Both the position numbers and the translations under genes were made by a program. A stretch of 64,000 nt of DNA from Desulfobacteraceae bacterium (GTDB lineage Bacteria; Desulfobacterota; Desulfobacteria; Desulfobacterales; JAABSP01), in assembly GCA_011390345.1 (NCBI GenBank), contig JAABSP010000003.1:39864-103863 (forward strand). Direction: 5' to 3'. This document shows positions 18,290 to 28,424 of the stretch, piece after piece. The notes under the pieces are model-generated. The model was not told the origin of the DNA. It saw only the letters and a program-made list of their open reading frames with translations, and searched no databases. The first letter of the stretch is position 1; each line of letters begins with the position of its first letter.

Positions 18290-18886
18290 ATGAATATATC
18301 AAAGAAAATCATGGGGATCGGCGCAAGCCCCCGGGCAAACGGAAACTCTGATATCCTGTTGAAACAAATCCTAAAAGGAGCAAAAGCGGAGAAGGTCGAT
18401 GCCGCTGCCTTCTTTCTGCGGGATTATGATTTCAAATCCTGCATCGGATGCGAACGGTGCAGAAAGGAGAAAATCTGCACCGGCCTTAAAGACGGGATGA
18501 CGCTGCTCTACCCGGAGATCATGGAATCCAAGGCCATGGTCTGGGTCTCTCCGACCCACACCTACAACGTCACCGCGATGATGAAAGCCTTCATCGACCG
18601 GCTCTACTGCTTCTACACCTTTGAAGATACCCGCCCCAGAAACTGGGCGAGCCGGCTTGCGGGGCAGGATCGGAAGATCCTCATCGCAACGGTCTGCGAG
18701 CAGGTCGATGCAGAGGACATGGGCGTGACCATGGAGGCCATGCGGCTTCCGGCAAAGGCGATGGGGTATGAAGTGGTGGAGGAGATCGTGGTCTTCAACA
18801 AGTTCGACCGGGGGATCATCAAGGAGGATGGGGCGGTGCTGGAAAGGGCCTTTGAGGCCGGAAAACAACTTGCGCTTCTTCTCTGA
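18290..18886 (+). CDS. Flavodoxin-fold iron-sulfur flavoprotein / NAD(P)H-dependent FMN reductase family
   Basis: A 198-residue cytoplasmic protein. The FMN loop is GASPRANGNSDILL, and a compact Cys motif, SCIGCERCRKEKIC (about residues 50-63), is typical of iron-sulfur flavoproteins of anaerobes. Further flavin-contact residues lie in SPTHTYNVTAMMKAFIDR. GGGAGAAG precedes the ATG. Such proteins pass electrons between ferredoxin or flavin pools and small acceptors; the real substrate is unknown. It is 32 bases upstream of the first binding-protein gene and may be the first gene of that operon. Confidence 0.88.
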   Translation: MNISKKIMGIGASPRANGNSDILLKQILKGAKAEKVDAAAFFLRDYDFKSCIGCERCRKEKICTGLKDGMTLLYPEIMESKAMVWVSPTHTYNVTAMMKAFIDRLYCFYTFEDTRPRNWASRLAGQDRKILIATVCEQVDAEDMGVTMEAMRLPAKAMGYEVVEEIVVFNKFDRGIIKEDGAVLERAFEAGKQLALLL

Positions 18887-18918
18887 TCGGCCCATACCCT
18901 TACCATATTGGGGACAAA

Positions 18919-19941
18919 ATGATCGCCTTTTTTCGATATGCCCTCTTTTCGATCGTTCTGATCCTGCTGGGGGGAACCGTGCTGCTCCGGCTTGCCGACT
19001 CGAACCATCCTACCCATGCAGATAATGTTCCGGATGCGATCCGAATCGCCACCACCGAGAAGAGCATCCTCGGGTGGAGCACCCGGATCGCACACAAAAA
19101 GAACTTCTTCCAAAAGAACGGGATAAGGCCGGTATTCCTCTACAACCGGTACGGCAAAGAGAATCTGCAGGATATGTTGGAGGGAAAGGCCGATATCGCG
19201 ATCTCCTCGGAGACGCCCTTTGTCCGTGCGGTCCTGAAAAAAGAGCCGATCTGCGCACTCGCTGTACTCACGACGGCCCGGGATCATATCCGAATCATCG
19301 CAAGAAAGGATAGCGGGATCCAATCCCCGAAAGATCTCAGGGGCAAGCGCATCGGTTTGGTCCCGGATTCCAACGGCGAATACCTGCTCGATCTGGTGCT
19401 GACAATGGATGGGCTGGAACCGGATGCGGTCCGGCGGATCGATCTCTCCCCAAAAGAGATGATCCATGCGCTGGAGAAGGGAGAAATCGATGCGGCAACG
19501 ATCTGGAAGCCCTTCAATGTCCGGCTTCTGGCGGCATTGGGGGAAAATGGGATCGCTTTCGATGCCAAAGGGATCTATTCCAGCTATTTTGTCCTCTCGA
19601 CCCGGAAAAGCTTTCTGGAAAAAGAACCGGAAAAGATCGAAAAAGTGCTTCGATCCCTTGCCGAGGTTCCCCGTTTCTACGAGGAGAACCCCCAGGAGAT
19701 GATCGATATCCTTTCCGAATACGTTCCGGAGATAAAAAGGGAGGGGATGCAGTTATCCTCTAAGAATTACGATGTCGGGCCCCGGCTGGATCAGGCATTT
19801 GTCTATACGCTGGAGGATCAGGCCCGATGGATGATACGCAAAGGAGAGGTTGAATCTGCTGAAATGCCGAATATCCTAAACTACATCTGCCCTGAGCCGC
19901 TCGGCCGGGTCCTGCCGGAAAACATGCGGATTATCCGGTAA
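18919..19941 (+). CDS. Membrane-anchored periplasmic substrate-binding protein (NMT1/SsuA-like), copy 1
   Basis: A 340-residue protein with an N-terminal hydrophobic helix (ALFSIVLILLGGTVLL) and no clear cleavage site or lipobox, so probably a signal anchor. The mature part has the two-lobed type II binding fold of the NMT1/SsuA/ThiY group (KADIAISSETPFVRAVL; PKDLRGKRIGLVPDSNGEYLL; EIDAATIWKPF). Such proteins normally deliver sulfonates, thiamine precursors, nitrate or related small molecules to ABC importers. No permease or ATPase gene is nearby, and a second binding protein and a hybrid kinase follow. A sensory role is therefore more likely than transport. Confidence 0.88.
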   Translation: MIAFFRYALFSIVLILLGGTVLLRLADSNHPTHADNVPDAIRIATTEKSILGWSTRIAHKKNFFQKNGIRPVFLYNRYGKENLQDMLEGKADIAISSETPFVRAVLKKEPICALAVLTTARDHIRIIARKDSGIQSPKDLRGKRIGLVPDSNGEYLLDLVLTMDGLEPDAVRRIDLSPKEMIHALEKGEIDAATIWKPFNVRLLAALGENGIAFDAKGIYSSYFVLSTRKSFLEKEPEKIEKVLRSLAEVPRFYEENPQEMIDILSEYVPEIKREGMQLSSKNYDVGPRLDQAFVYTLEDQARWMIRKGEVESAEMPNILNYICPEPLGRVLPENMRIIR

Positions 19942-19994
19942 AGCAAAAAAAATTTCAACAGGATGTTCCGATTCCACTAAGGAGAGGATGCGGA

Positions 19995-21005
19995 ATGAGT
20001 ACAAAAAAGCGGTTTGCAATTCTGATCCCGGCGGCGCTCTTTCTTCTCATCGTCGTCAGCTATTGGTTCCATCTCTGGCTTCCGAAAGAGAAGAGAACGA
20101 CTCATCTCATCTTGGGCACATCGGCTTCGATAAGCGCGGGACTTTTGAGCATTGCGGAAAACCAGGGCTATTTCCGGGAAGAGGAGATCCGGGCCGAGAT
20201 CCGTCGGTACAGCTCAGCAGGCGTCGCTTTTAAAGAAATGCTGGACCGTAAGATCGATATGGCCGGTGTCTCGGAAACGCCTCTGGTCTATAAAGCCTTT
20301 TCCCGGGAGAATTTTCGGATCGTTGCGGTCGGCTCCACAACCAGCAGCGATCCCAAGATCGTCGTCCGAAGATCGTCCAATGTTTTCTTCCCCAAAGATC
20401 TTTCCGGGAAGCGGATCGGAACCACCAGAGCAGGCCAATCAGCGCACTTCTTTTTGTCGCTTTTCCTGCTGAAACACACGATACCCGAAGAGGAAGTCAC
20501 GATCCTTCACGATTCCCCGGCCGCGATCGTCGATCGTCTGGTCTCCGGAGATCTTGACGCGGCATCCCTTTTCGAGCCATTCGCGTTTGAGGCCGCAAAG
20601 CGGCTCGGAGAGGGCGGTCTTCTCTTCGAGGAGGCTGGCCTCTACCATAAAACCTTCTGCCTGACCGCGAGACCCGAATGGATCGAACGGAATCGGGAAC
20701 CGCTCAAAAGTTTTCTTCGGGCCCTGATCCGGGCCGAAAGCTTCTGTCAGAACCATCCGGATGCGGCAATGAAGATCATTGCAGAAGATATTTCCGCAGA
20801 TCCGGAGGTGGTTCAAAATTTTATCCGCAAAGCTTCCTTCGGGGTCAATCTTCACGGCTCCCTTATCGAAACCCTGCGGGATCAGGCCCGTTGGGCCCTT
20901 CGACAAAAACTTGTCCGGGATGAAAAGATCCCCCTTTTCCATCGCCTGATCGACCCGACCCTCCTGCGGGAGATCGATCCGGGCCGGGTCGGCATCGGTC
21001 TATGA
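19995..21005 (+). CDS. Membrane-anchored periplasmic substrate-binding protein (NMT1/SsuA-like), copy 2
   Basis: A 336-residue paralogue of the preceding gene (shared layout IDMAGVSETPLVYKAF, PKDLSGKRIGTTRAGQSAHF, DLDAASLFEPFAFE; both end with LRDQARWALR / LEDQARWMIR-type segments). A hydrophobic N-terminal helix, AILIPAALFLLIVVSYWFHL, serves as signal anchor. Sequence divergence in the ligand cleft suggests a different ligand from copy 1. Only 13 bases separate its stop from the hybrid kinase start, so the two are almost certainly co-transcribed and functionally linked. Confidence 0.88.
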   Translation: MSTKKRFAILIPAALFLLIVVSYWFHLWLPKEKRTTHLILGTSASISAGLLSIAENQGYFREEEIRAEIRRYSSAGVAFKEMLDRKIDMAGVSETPLVYKAFSRENFRIVAVGSTTSSDPKIVVRRSSNVFFPKDLSGKRIGTTRAGQSAHFFLSLFLLKHTIPEEEVTILHDSPAAIVDRLVSGDLDAASLFEPFAFEAAKRLGEGGLLFEEAGLYHKTFCLTARPEWIERNREPLKSFLRALIRAESFCQNHPDAAMKIIAEDISADPEVVQNFIRKASFGVNLHGSLIETLRDQARWALRQKLVRDEKIPLFHRLIDPTLLREIDPGRVGIGL

Positions 21006-21018
21006 AGGTTCATATCCG

Positions 21019-23367
21019 ATGAAGCTCTCCACAAAGCTGCGGCTCAATGCTTCACTTCTGATCGCCCTGGCCATTCTGATCAGTTTCGGCGCTTTTGCCA
21101 GCTATAAGAATGTCATAGATGCCTTTGCCAAAAGTGCGCGGGTCGATCTCATCCGGATTGAGGCATTCGAGCTGAACTCCCTGACCCTCGATTTCCTCCT
21201 GAGCCGGACCGAGCGGGCAAAGGTCCAGTGGCTGGCCAAACATGAGGAGATGGCCCAAGGCTGGAACAGCGGTCAATTTTCCTTGAAAAGCGAACAGGCG
21301 CTGCTGGCGAAGATCCGGCGGAACCATTCCGATCTCATGACGATCTTTCCGATGATCGCCCAAAGGCTTGAGGGAGCATACGGGCAGGAACTGTCTGAGG
21401 ATGAGTTCGTCAGCCGCTTTTCGTCCCAGATTCTGCTCAAGACCCGGGTGATCGTCTCCGCAGCCGAGCAGCTCGAAGCCATGACCAAGATCCGGGTGGT
21501 AAAGGATCTGAAAAAGGCCGGATGGATCATCTTCTTTTTGAACGGCGCGGCGCTCTTTATGGTGGCGCTTATCTCCCTGGGCATTCAGCAATCCATGCTC
21601 CAACCCCTGGTGCGGCTCCATCAGGCAGCGGTCCGGATCAGCAGCGGGGATTGGGCCGCAAGAACCGGTGTGCAGTCCGATGATGAGATGGGGGAGGTCT
21701 CCGCGGCCTTTGACGACATGGTGGAAAATCTTGCCAGGACCACGGTCTCCCGGGATCGCCTGCTCGCGGAGATCGACAGCCATCAAAGGACGTTTTCGGC
21801 GCTTAGGGAGAGCGAAGAGAAGCTGCGATCCATCATGGCCGCGGCCAAGGATGCGATCATCATGATGGACGAGGAGGAGATCGTCACCTTCTGGAATCCG
21901 GCTGCAGAGACGATTTTCGGTTATGAGGCCGGTGCGATCATCGGGCAAAATCTCCATGAGACCCTCTCGCCCCATTATGGGGAGGTGGATGCGGAGAATA
22001 TCCGCGCCTTTGTCCGCACCGGAAACGGAAAGATCCCGGGCCAGAGCATCGAAGTGACCGCACTTCGAAAGGGGGGCGAAACATTTCCGGCAGAAATCTC
22101 CCTCTCCCGGGCCAGAATCGAGGGGCGATGGAATGCTGTGGTCATTCTGCGGGACATCACCGAGAAGAAGGGGGTGGAGGCCCGCCTGCGCCAGTCCGAG
22201 AAGATGGAGTCGATCGGACATCTGGCCGGAGGAATCGCGCACGATTTCAACAATATCCTCTATGCAGCGATGGGCTACACCGAGCTGTCGCAGGATATCA
22301 TCGAAGAGGGATCGCCTGCAAAAAAATATCTGAAGGAGGTCTACGAATCCCTGGAGCGGGCAAAACACCTGGTGCAGCAGATACTGACCTTTGCCCGGAA
22401 GGGGGAGGAGAAGGTCCAGCCGGTTCCGGTGGCCGGCATTGTCCGGGAGGCATTGAACCTGATCCGCTCCACGGTTCCCACCACCATCGAGATCCGACAG
22501 GAGATCGACAGCAAGAAATCGGTCATGGCCGATCCCACCCAGCTCCATCAGGTGGTGATCAATCTCTGCGCAAATGGGGCCCATGCCATGGAAGAGGAGG
22601 GAGGAATCCTGACGGTTCAAGTCGAAGAAACCTATCTCGATTTCGAGATGGCCAAAGGATTTACGGACCTGAATCCAGGCGATTATCTGGTGCTGAAGGT
22701 ATCGGATACGGGCATGGGCATCGAACCGGATCTTTTAGACTCGATCTTCGACCCTTTTTTCACCACAAAGGAGACCGGAAAGGGAACCGGGCTGGGGCTT
22801 TCGGTGGTTCACGGCATCGTCCGGAGCTGCTGCGGCGACATCCGGGTGAAAAGCCGGGTGGGGAGAGGAACCGATTTTTCGGTCTATCTGCCCCTCATCG
22901 ATTCCCAAAAAGAGGCCAGAGCCCATGAAGCTGAGGCTGAAGTATCCCTGCCGCGCGGAGAGGAGCGGATTCTGGTGATCGATGATGAGCCCCCCATCGC
23001 CCGGATGGTGGGCAAGATGCTCACAAGGCTCGGCTACACCGTTTTCACCCTGACCAGCAGCACAGAGGCGCTGAAGCGATTCAAGGCCGCGCCCGAGGCA
23101 TTCGATCTGGTGATCACCGATATGACCATGCCGGCCATGGCCGGAGATCGGCTGGCCCGGGAGATGATCCGTATCAGGCCCGATCTGCCCGTGATTCTAT
23201 GCACCGGATACCATAACAGGATCTCGGACGAGAGTGTTCAAAAGTCCGGAATTGCGGCATTCGTGATGAAGCCGGTGGGAAAGCAGGAGCTGGCTGAGGC
23301 TGTGCGCAGGGCGCTGGATAGGGAAGATCCCCCTCGGCTGTTGGGGGAAACCGCGGTCGTCAAATAA
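21019..23367 (+). CDS. Membrane hybrid histidine kinase HAMP-PAS-HisKA-HATPase-REC
   Basis: A 782-residue sensor kinase. TM1 spans about 10-30 (LLIALAILISFGAFASY), a periplasmic domain covers about 30-170, and TM2 about 172-196 (IIFFLNGAALFMVALISLGI). HAMP (LVRLHQAAVRISSGDW), PAS (FWNPAAETIFGYEAG), HisKA (His in GGIAHDFNNILYA), HATPase (INLCANGAHAM, DTGMGIEP, GTGLGLSV) and a receiver (DLVITDMTMPAMAGD, FVMKP) follow. It is the last gene after two anchored binding proteins, which probably present ligand to its periplasmic domain. It needs a downstream phosphotransfer or regulator protein encoded elsewhere. It ends 18 bases from a convergent chemoreceptor gene. Confidence 0.92.
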   Translation: MKLSTKLRLNASLLIALAILISFGAFASYKNVIDAFAKSARVDLIRIEAFELNSLTLDFLLSRTERAKVQWLAKHEEMAQGWNSGQFSLKSEQALLAKIRRNHSDLMTIFPMIAQRLEGAYGQELSEDEFVSRFSSQILLKTRVIVSAAEQLEAMTKIRVVKDLKKAGWIIFFLNGAALFMVALISLGIQQSMLQPLVRLHQAAVRISSGDWAARTGVQSDDEMGEVSAAFDDMVENLARTTVSRDRLLAEIDSHQRTFSALRESEEKLRSIMAAAKDAIIMMDEEEIVTFWNPAAETIFGYEAGAIIGQNLHETLSPHYGEVDAENIRAFVRTGNGKIPGQSIEVTALRKGGETFPAEISLSRARIEGRWNAVVILRDITEKKGVEARLRQSEKMESIGHLAGGIAHDFNNILYAAMGYTELSQDIIEEGSPAKKYLKEVYESLERAKHLVQQILTFARKGEEKVQPVPVAGIVREALNLIRSTVPTTIEIRQEIDSKKSVMADPTQLHQVVINLCANGAHAMEEEGGILTVQVEETYLDFEMAKGFTDLNPGDYLVLKVSDTGMGIEPDLLDSIFDPFFTTKETGKGTGLGLSVVHGIVRSCCGDIRVKSRVGRGTDFSVYLPLIDSQKEARAHEAEAEVSLPRGEERILVIDDEPPIARMVGKMLTRLGYTVFTLTSSTEALKRFKAAPEAFDLVITDMTMPAMAGDRLAREMIRIRPDLPVILCTGYHNRISDESVQKSGIAAFVMKPVGKQELAEAVRRALDREDPPRLLGETAVVK

Positions 23368-23384
23368 AGCGGGGCCTAAAGGAT

Positions 23385-25088
23385 TCAAAGATGTTTCTTT
23401 TGGCTCACCAGCACCATGAGTTCGACAATCAGCTCCCGCACCCGCGTCACCTGCTCATTCATCTCCTCGGAGACCGAAGCCGCGTTCTCCGCGCTGGCCG
23501 CATTCTGCTGGACGGTCTCATCCATATCGGCCACGGCCCGATTGGTCTGCTCTATGCCTCTGGCCTGATCTTCGGACGCGGCGCTCACCTCCTGGATGAG
23601 GCTTTGGACCTTCTCGAAGATCTCCGTATTCTTCTCCATGATCTCGGCAACCTGCTTTCCCGATTCCCAGGTCTCTTCGATCTGTTTGATGGTATCTTCG
23701 ATCAGTTTTGTGGCATCTGCGGCCGAAGCGGACGCGTGCATGGCAAGCTTTCCCACTTCATCGGCTACCACCGCGAACCCTGCGCCGGCCTCGCCGGCCT
23801 GTGCGGCCTCGATGGCCGCATTGAGCGCCAGCAGTTTTGTCTGAAATGCATTGCTGGTGATGTCGTTGACAATCCCGGCCGTCTTTTTGCCTACTTCCGT
23901 GGTGGCCTGCATCGAGGCCTCCATCTTTTTCACCCGATCCCGCATGGTGCGGAAATTGGGCGCGGCATCTTCCTCCATGAAACGGGTCGCCTTGTTGGCA
24001 TTCTCTGCATTGTTCCGGGTCATGGCCGCGGTCTCCTCGAGAGAGGCCGAGGATTCCTCCAGCGCGGCCGCCTGTTTATATGTTCCATCGGCCAGTTTCC
24101 TGCCGATGGTTTCCACCTGTTCGGAGACATCAGATACCTGCTGGATCGATCCCTCCAGCCCGTCGACGATCCGGGTGATGGGAAGTGAGATGGAACGGGC
24201 GATGAAAAAGATGAGCGCGGAAACGCCGATAACAATGGTAATGGAAAGAAGAATCAGCAGCCCCCCGATTTCCCGTACCGGCGCATACAGCTCTGAAATA
24301 GCCATGCTCGCGGCGATGGTCCAACCGGCATCCGATATGGGTTTCAAGGCCGATACCCGCTCCTGGCCATCTATCATATGGGAGATCAGCCCCTCTTTTT
24401 CCGGGGCCGTCTCCTGTCGGGAATCGGCATTCAGGATCTTGGACCTGTCCGGATGTGCGACGATCTCCCCGTCAGAGCCGTATATATAAACATATCCAGT
24501 CTTTCCCATCTTCAGGGTGGAGATCAGTTTCTCGGTAAAATAGGAAAGATTGATGACGCCGAAGATGACCCCTTTCCCCTCTCCGATCCCGGTGGCAATG
24601 ACAAAGACCGGTTTCCCGCTGCTTTTGCTCGGCATGACCTTTGAAAGAAAGAGTTCCCCGGAGAGCGCGGCCGGAAAAAAATTTTGGTCTGAGACATTGC
24701 GGTTTTCGATGAGTTCCGGATTGGAGGAGTAGATAATTGTGCCGTCCATGCCGGCAAGATTGATCGATTCATAATACTCGGTCTGGATGCTTTCCAGAAA
24801 TGTGTTGACCGTGGCTTGAAGGTTCTTTCCCATATAGGAATCCTGAACCGCCCACTTCAAAAACTTCTGGTCTCCCCAGACCTGCAGGTTCATGGTCAAA
24901 CCATCCAGCCAGAAATCCGCGGCCTTTCGTGTGTTTTCGGAGATCACCAGGAGCTGATCCGAAACCGATGTCTTGATGAAATCCTCCACCTTGTAGAATG
25001 TAAGCCCTGCGAGCACGCTCATGCCGACGATGATCATGCCGATGGTCGGTATGAGAAAACGGTTTCGGAGCCTTAATTTTTTAAGCAT
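23385..25088 (-). CDS. Cache-domain methyl-accepting chemotaxis protein with unusual signalling tip
   Basis: A 567-residue chemoreceptor. TM1 is [21 protein letters not shown] periplasmic double-Cache domain follows (about 35-280; [38 protein letters not shown]), then TM2 ([20 protein letters not shown]) and the cytoplasmic hairpin. The tip reads [20 protein letters not shown], with Lys for the near-invariant Asn and Gln for Arg of the usual [24 protein letters not shown] also replaces EVRxLA. These changes could alter CheA/CheW contact or array type. Cache domains usually bind small carboxylates or amino acids; the ligand here is unknown. No pentapeptide tail is present. Confidence 0.9.
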   Translation of the reverse strand: MLKKLRLRNRFLIPTIGMIIVGMSVLAGLTFYKVEDFIKTSVSDQLLVISENTRKAADFWLDGLTMNLQVWGDQKFLKWAVQDSYMGKNLQATVNTFLESIQTEYYESINLAGMDGTIIYSSNPELIENRNVSDQNFFPAALSGELFLSKVMPSKSSGKPVFVIATGIGEGKGVIFGVINLSYFTEKLISTLKMGKTGYVYIYGSDGEIVAHPDRSKILNADSRQETAPEKEGLISHMIDGQERVSALKPISDAGWTIAASMAISELYAPVREIGGLLILLSITIVIGVSALIFFIARSISLPITRIVDGLEGSIQQVSDVSEQVETIGRKLADGTYKQAAALEESSASLEETAAMTRNNAENANKATRFMEEDAAPNFRTMRDRVKKMEASMQATTEVGKKTAGIVNDITSNAFQTKLLALNAAIEAAQAGEAGAGFAVVADEVGKLAMHASASAADATKLIEDTIKQIEETWESGKQVAEIMEKNTEIFEKVQSLIQEVSAASEDQARGIEQTNRAVADMDETVQQNAASAENAASVSEEMNEQVTRVRELIVELMVLVSQKKHL

Positions 25089-25316
25089 GATGATTTTCAG
25101 CTCTCTTATTCCTGCAACTGCCCTCGATCCTGTTGGCAGAATGATTGTTTTTTTTCAGGCCAGTTCCTTCCCTGCCGACGACTGTTGTGTCGCTTGTATC
25201 AGAATCTTTTCGATTTTTCAACGGAAGATTTAAACCGTAGAGATGTCTCGATTTGGAATACAAATTCGATACCCGTCTCATCATGAAAAAGATTTCAAGA
25301 CAATGATGGCAGGCTC

Positions 25317-28199
25317 TCATCTCTTCTCCTTCTGCGCCAAAGAAGAGAGCTGCTGCCGGATCTCCTGAAGAAGCGCATCCTGCCCCTCGATCCGCCGCTT
25401 CAGATCGTCCAGTTGCCGGCACTGTCTTTCCGCGATTTTATCCTGCCCAACGGTCCGCTTCTCCTTGTTCTCGATGCCCCTGCGGAAGACCTTCCAGATC
25501 TCCACAGTGATGAATGCAGCCGTTCCGAAGAGTGCGCAGATCACCAGTTGCATCGGCCCCAAAGCCACGGTCTTGAAAAAGGTCTGGGTAAAGGGGATGT
25601 AGAGCAGCGCGATCTGCAGGGCCGCGATCCCCAGACACATCCAGAGCATCAGGGGATTGGTGAGGAATCCGATGGAGAAGATCGACTCCCGGTCCGAGCG
25701 CATGGCCAGTGCCTGCCCCACCTGGAGAAACGCGATCAGGGTGAAGATCATCGACTGCCAGACCATGCTCTCGCTGCTCCCGTTGTAATACCATGCCCCG
25801 ACTCCCAGCGCGGCCGCGCCGATCACGGAGCCGACCAGGAAGACCTGAAAGACCCCGCCCCGGCTGAAGACGCCCTCGTCAGGGGCTCGGGGGGGCCGGC
25901 TCATGGTATTCTTCTCGGGAGGCTCGACAGCCATGCCCAGCCCCAGCAGACCGTCGGTGATCAGGTTGAGCCAGAGGAGCTGCAGAGGCATCAGCGCGAT
26001 GGAGATGCCAAAGACGGGCGCGAACATCATCACGATGACTTTGCCGATATTTCCCGCGATGGAGTATTTCACAAAGCGCCGGACATTGTCGCCGATGGTG
26101 CGGCCCTCTTCCACGGCTGCAACGATCGTCGCGTAATTGTCATCCAGCAGCACCATGTCCGATGCCTCCTTGGTGACATCGGTTCCGGTGATCCCCATTG
26201 CCACCCCGATATCCGCGTTCTTCAGGGCCGGCGCGTCATTGACCCCGTCTCCGGTCATGGAGCAGATCTCGCCGTTCTCCTTCAACGCGGCCACGATCTT
26301 GAGCTTGTGCTTGGGCGTCACCCGTGCAAAGACCGATGTATCCTTGACTGCCCTTGCCAGCTCCCGCTCTGACATGGCGTTGAGATCCTTCCCGGTTAGC
26401 ACATGGTCCCCTTCGGTGATCCCGAGATCCTGTGCGATGTTGAGCGCGGTCAGGGGATGATCTCCGGTGATCATGATGGGCCGGATGCCGGCGGTTCGGC
26501 ACTTCTCCACGGCCGCTTTCACCTCTTTCCTCGGCGGGTCGATAATGCCGAAGAGCCCTACAAAGACCAGATCCTTTTCATCATCGGGGCCCGGCTTTTC
26601 CGGAACCGAATCCATAAATCTCACCCCGAGCCCTAGCACCCGCATTCCCCGGCGGGTCATATTTTTGTTCTCCTCTAAAATCGCCTCCTGCTTTTCATGG
26701 CCCAGATCCTCAATGCCATCCTCGGTCCAGACCCCGACCGTGATCTCCATAAGCTGATCCACCGCGCCTTTGGTGATGGCAATATGGGAGCCTTTCCCTT
26801 CAAGCATATTTCGGAACCGCTCCGGCAGATCCGAGTCTTCCTCCGTAAGCTTATGAAAGGTGGTCATTCGCTTTCGATCCGAATCGAACGCGACCTCAGT
26901 CTGTCGGGGCATCCTCTCCTCCAGCTTGGGAAAGCTCAGCCCCACCCGGGTGGCCGCGCCGCGCAGGGCTCCTTCAGTGGGATCGCCCAGGGTCTTGATC
27001 CGGTCATTCTCCGGGTCCTGCTCCATCCGCGCATCATTGCAGAGTGCCCCGCCGGCTATCAGCAGCAGAAACCGATCCGGCAGCGGCTTCATCTTTTCGG
27101 TATCATGATTCTCCAGCGAAGGTTTTTTGGGATCTTCGAAATCGGAAAGATCTGCAGAATCCTGATAGACACGGGCTTCCACCGCGGTCATCCGGTTTTC
27201 GGTAAGGGTTCCTGTCTTGTCTGTGCAGATGGTGGTGACAGATCCCAGGGTCTCCACGGCCGGCAGCTTTCGGACCAGCGCATTCCGCTTTAGCATCCGC
27301 TGGGAGCCTAAAGAGAGCGTCATGGTGACAACGGCCGGCAGCCCTTCGGGAACCACCGCGACCGCAAGACTCACGGCTACCAGAAACATCTCCTTGGGTT
27401 CCTGACCCAGATAGAAGTAGCCGATGGAGGCAACGATAACGGAAACGACAATACCGAACCCGGCCAGAATCTTTCCCACCCGGTCCAGCTCCAGCTGCAT
27501 GGGGGTTCGGACCTCCTCCTCCCCCTGGATCATGGATGCGATGTCACCCATCTCGGTCTGCATACCGGTTTCTGCGACGATCCCCTTGCCCCGGCCCGAG
27601 CTTACCACTGTGCCGCTGTAAGCCATATTGACCCGGTCCCCCAGTGATGGGTCATCCTCGCCAATAGGCTCCGTCTGCTTTGTGACCGCCTCGGATTCTC
27701 CGGTGAGGGCCGACTCGTCGATCTTCAGGTCATTGGCCTCCAGCAGGCGCAGGTCGGCCGGAACCACGTTTCCGGCCTCTAAAAAGATCAGATCCCCGGG
27801 AACCAGATCCTTGGAGGAGATCATGGCCTCGCTTCCCCCCCGCAGCCCACGCACCTCGGACACAGCCATATCCCGGAGCGCGGCCATGGCCCGGTCGGCC
27901 CGGTAGTCCTGGATAAAGCCGAGAACTGCAAACAGAAGAACGATCGCGATGATGGCCCCGGCCTCCAGCCAGTCTCCGATGAATGCGGAGACAATCGCGG
28001 CCAGGATCAGGATGATCACCATAGTCTGGGCGAACTGTTCCAGCAGAATCCGGTACCAGCTTCGGGTTCCCTTCTCCTCCAGCTCGTTGGGGCCGTATTC
28101 CGCCAGCCGCTTTTGGGCCTCATCCGCCGAAAGCCCCTCCGGGCTTCCCTTCAGCTCGTCGATGGTCTCCTCGACCGTCCGCTTGTACCATTCAGCCAT
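25317..28199 (-). CDS. P-type (IIA-like) cation-transporting ATPase with C-terminal coiled coil
   Basis: A 960-residue P-type ATPase. Actuator motif LTGESEAV, phosphorylation motif DKTGTLTEN (Asp near residue 326), hinge [11 protein letters not shown] and M4 PEGLP are all present. M6 has NLITDG, matching the Asn and Asp of the SERCA-type site II. In M5 the segment [11 protein letters not shown] has Lys where SERCA has the site I Glu, so one Ca2+ site (or another cation) is expected. After the last helix a charged coiled coil of about 50 residues ([17 protein letters not shown] onward) is added; it is not part of the family core. The protein exports a cation across the inner membrane. It is a single gene, with no clear regulator beside it. 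Confidence 0.93.
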   Translation of the reverse strand: MAEWYKRTVEETIDELKGSPEGLSADEAQKRLAEYGPNELEEKGTRSWYRILLEQFAQTMVIILILAAIVSAFIGDWLEAGAIIAIVLLFAVLGFIQDYRADRAMAALRDMAVSEVRGLRGGSEAMISSKDLVPGDLIFLEAGNVVPADLRLLEANDLKIDESALTGESEAVTKQTEPIGEDDPSLGDRVNMAYSGTVVSSGRGKGIVAETGMQTEMGDIASMIQGEEEVRTPMQLELDRVGKILAGFGIVVSVIVASIGYFYLGQEPKEMFLVAVSLAVAVVPEGLPAVVTMTLSLGSQRMLKRNALVRKLPAVETLGSVTTICTDKTGTLTENRMTAVEARVYQDSADLSDFEDPKKPSLENHDTEKMKPLPDRFLLLIAGGALCNDARMEQDPENDRIKTLGDPTEGALRGAATRVGLSFPKLEERMPRQTEVAFDSDRKRMTTFHKLTEEDSDLPERFRNMLEGKGSHIAITKGAVDQLMEITVGVWTEDGIEDLGHEKQEAILEENKNMTRRGMRVLGLGVRFMDSVPEKPGPDDEKDLVFVGLFGIIDPPRKEVKAAVEKCRTAGIRPIMITGDHPLTALNIAQDLGITEGDHVLTGKDLNAMSERELARAVKDTSVFARVTPKHKLKIVAALKENGEICSMTGDGVNDAPALKNADIGVAMGITGTDVTKEASDMVLLDDNYATIVAAVEEGRTIGDNVRRFVKYSIAGNIGKVIVMMFAPVFGISIALMPLQLLWLNLITDGLLGLGMAVEPPEKNTMSRPPRAPDEGVFSRGGVFQVFLVGSVIGAAALGVGAWYYNGSSESMVWQSMIFTLIAFLQVGQALAMRSDRESIFSIGFLTNPLMLWMCLGIAALQIALLYIPFTQTFFKTVALGPMQLVICALFGTAAFITVEIWKVFRRGIENKEKRTVGQDKIAERQCRQLDDLKRRIEGQDALLQEIRQQLSSLAQKEKR

Positions 28200-28357
28200 C
28201 CGGATGATCTCCTTTTCTGAGGGTGAAGATAAAAAGCAGGTGCTTCTTCCCTATTTTAGCAGGTGAAACGCGGATCACAATGGGGAATCGACTCTATTTT
28301 TTTTAAAATCAGATTATGGGCATTCAAAGAATGTCCGGCAAAAATGAACGGCTGCTC

Positions 28358-28386
28358 TTGACTTTTGCCCGGTTTCGTTTTTTAAA
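28358..28386 (+). promoter_or_regulatory. Candidate sigma-70 promoter for the downstream chemoreceptor
   Basis: TTGACT (28358-28363), a 17-base spacer and TTTAAA (28381-28386). The predicted leader to ATG 28425 would be about 30 bases and includes the Shine-Dalgarno GAAGGGAG. This is a pattern match only. Confidence 0.45.
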
Positions 28387-28424
28387 GGAAGAATGGCGGT
28401 TGAACTAACAGAAGGGAGACGGAG

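Noticed and set aside
18919..21005. Reading the two binding proteins as parts of an ABC importer
   Set aside because: No permease or ATPase gene is adjacent; the following gene is a hybrid kinase.
25089..25316. Gene in the gap between the chemoreceptor and the P-type ATPase
   Set aside because: The 113-codon frame across it overlaps the ATPase end, lacks a ribosome site and has no recognisable features.
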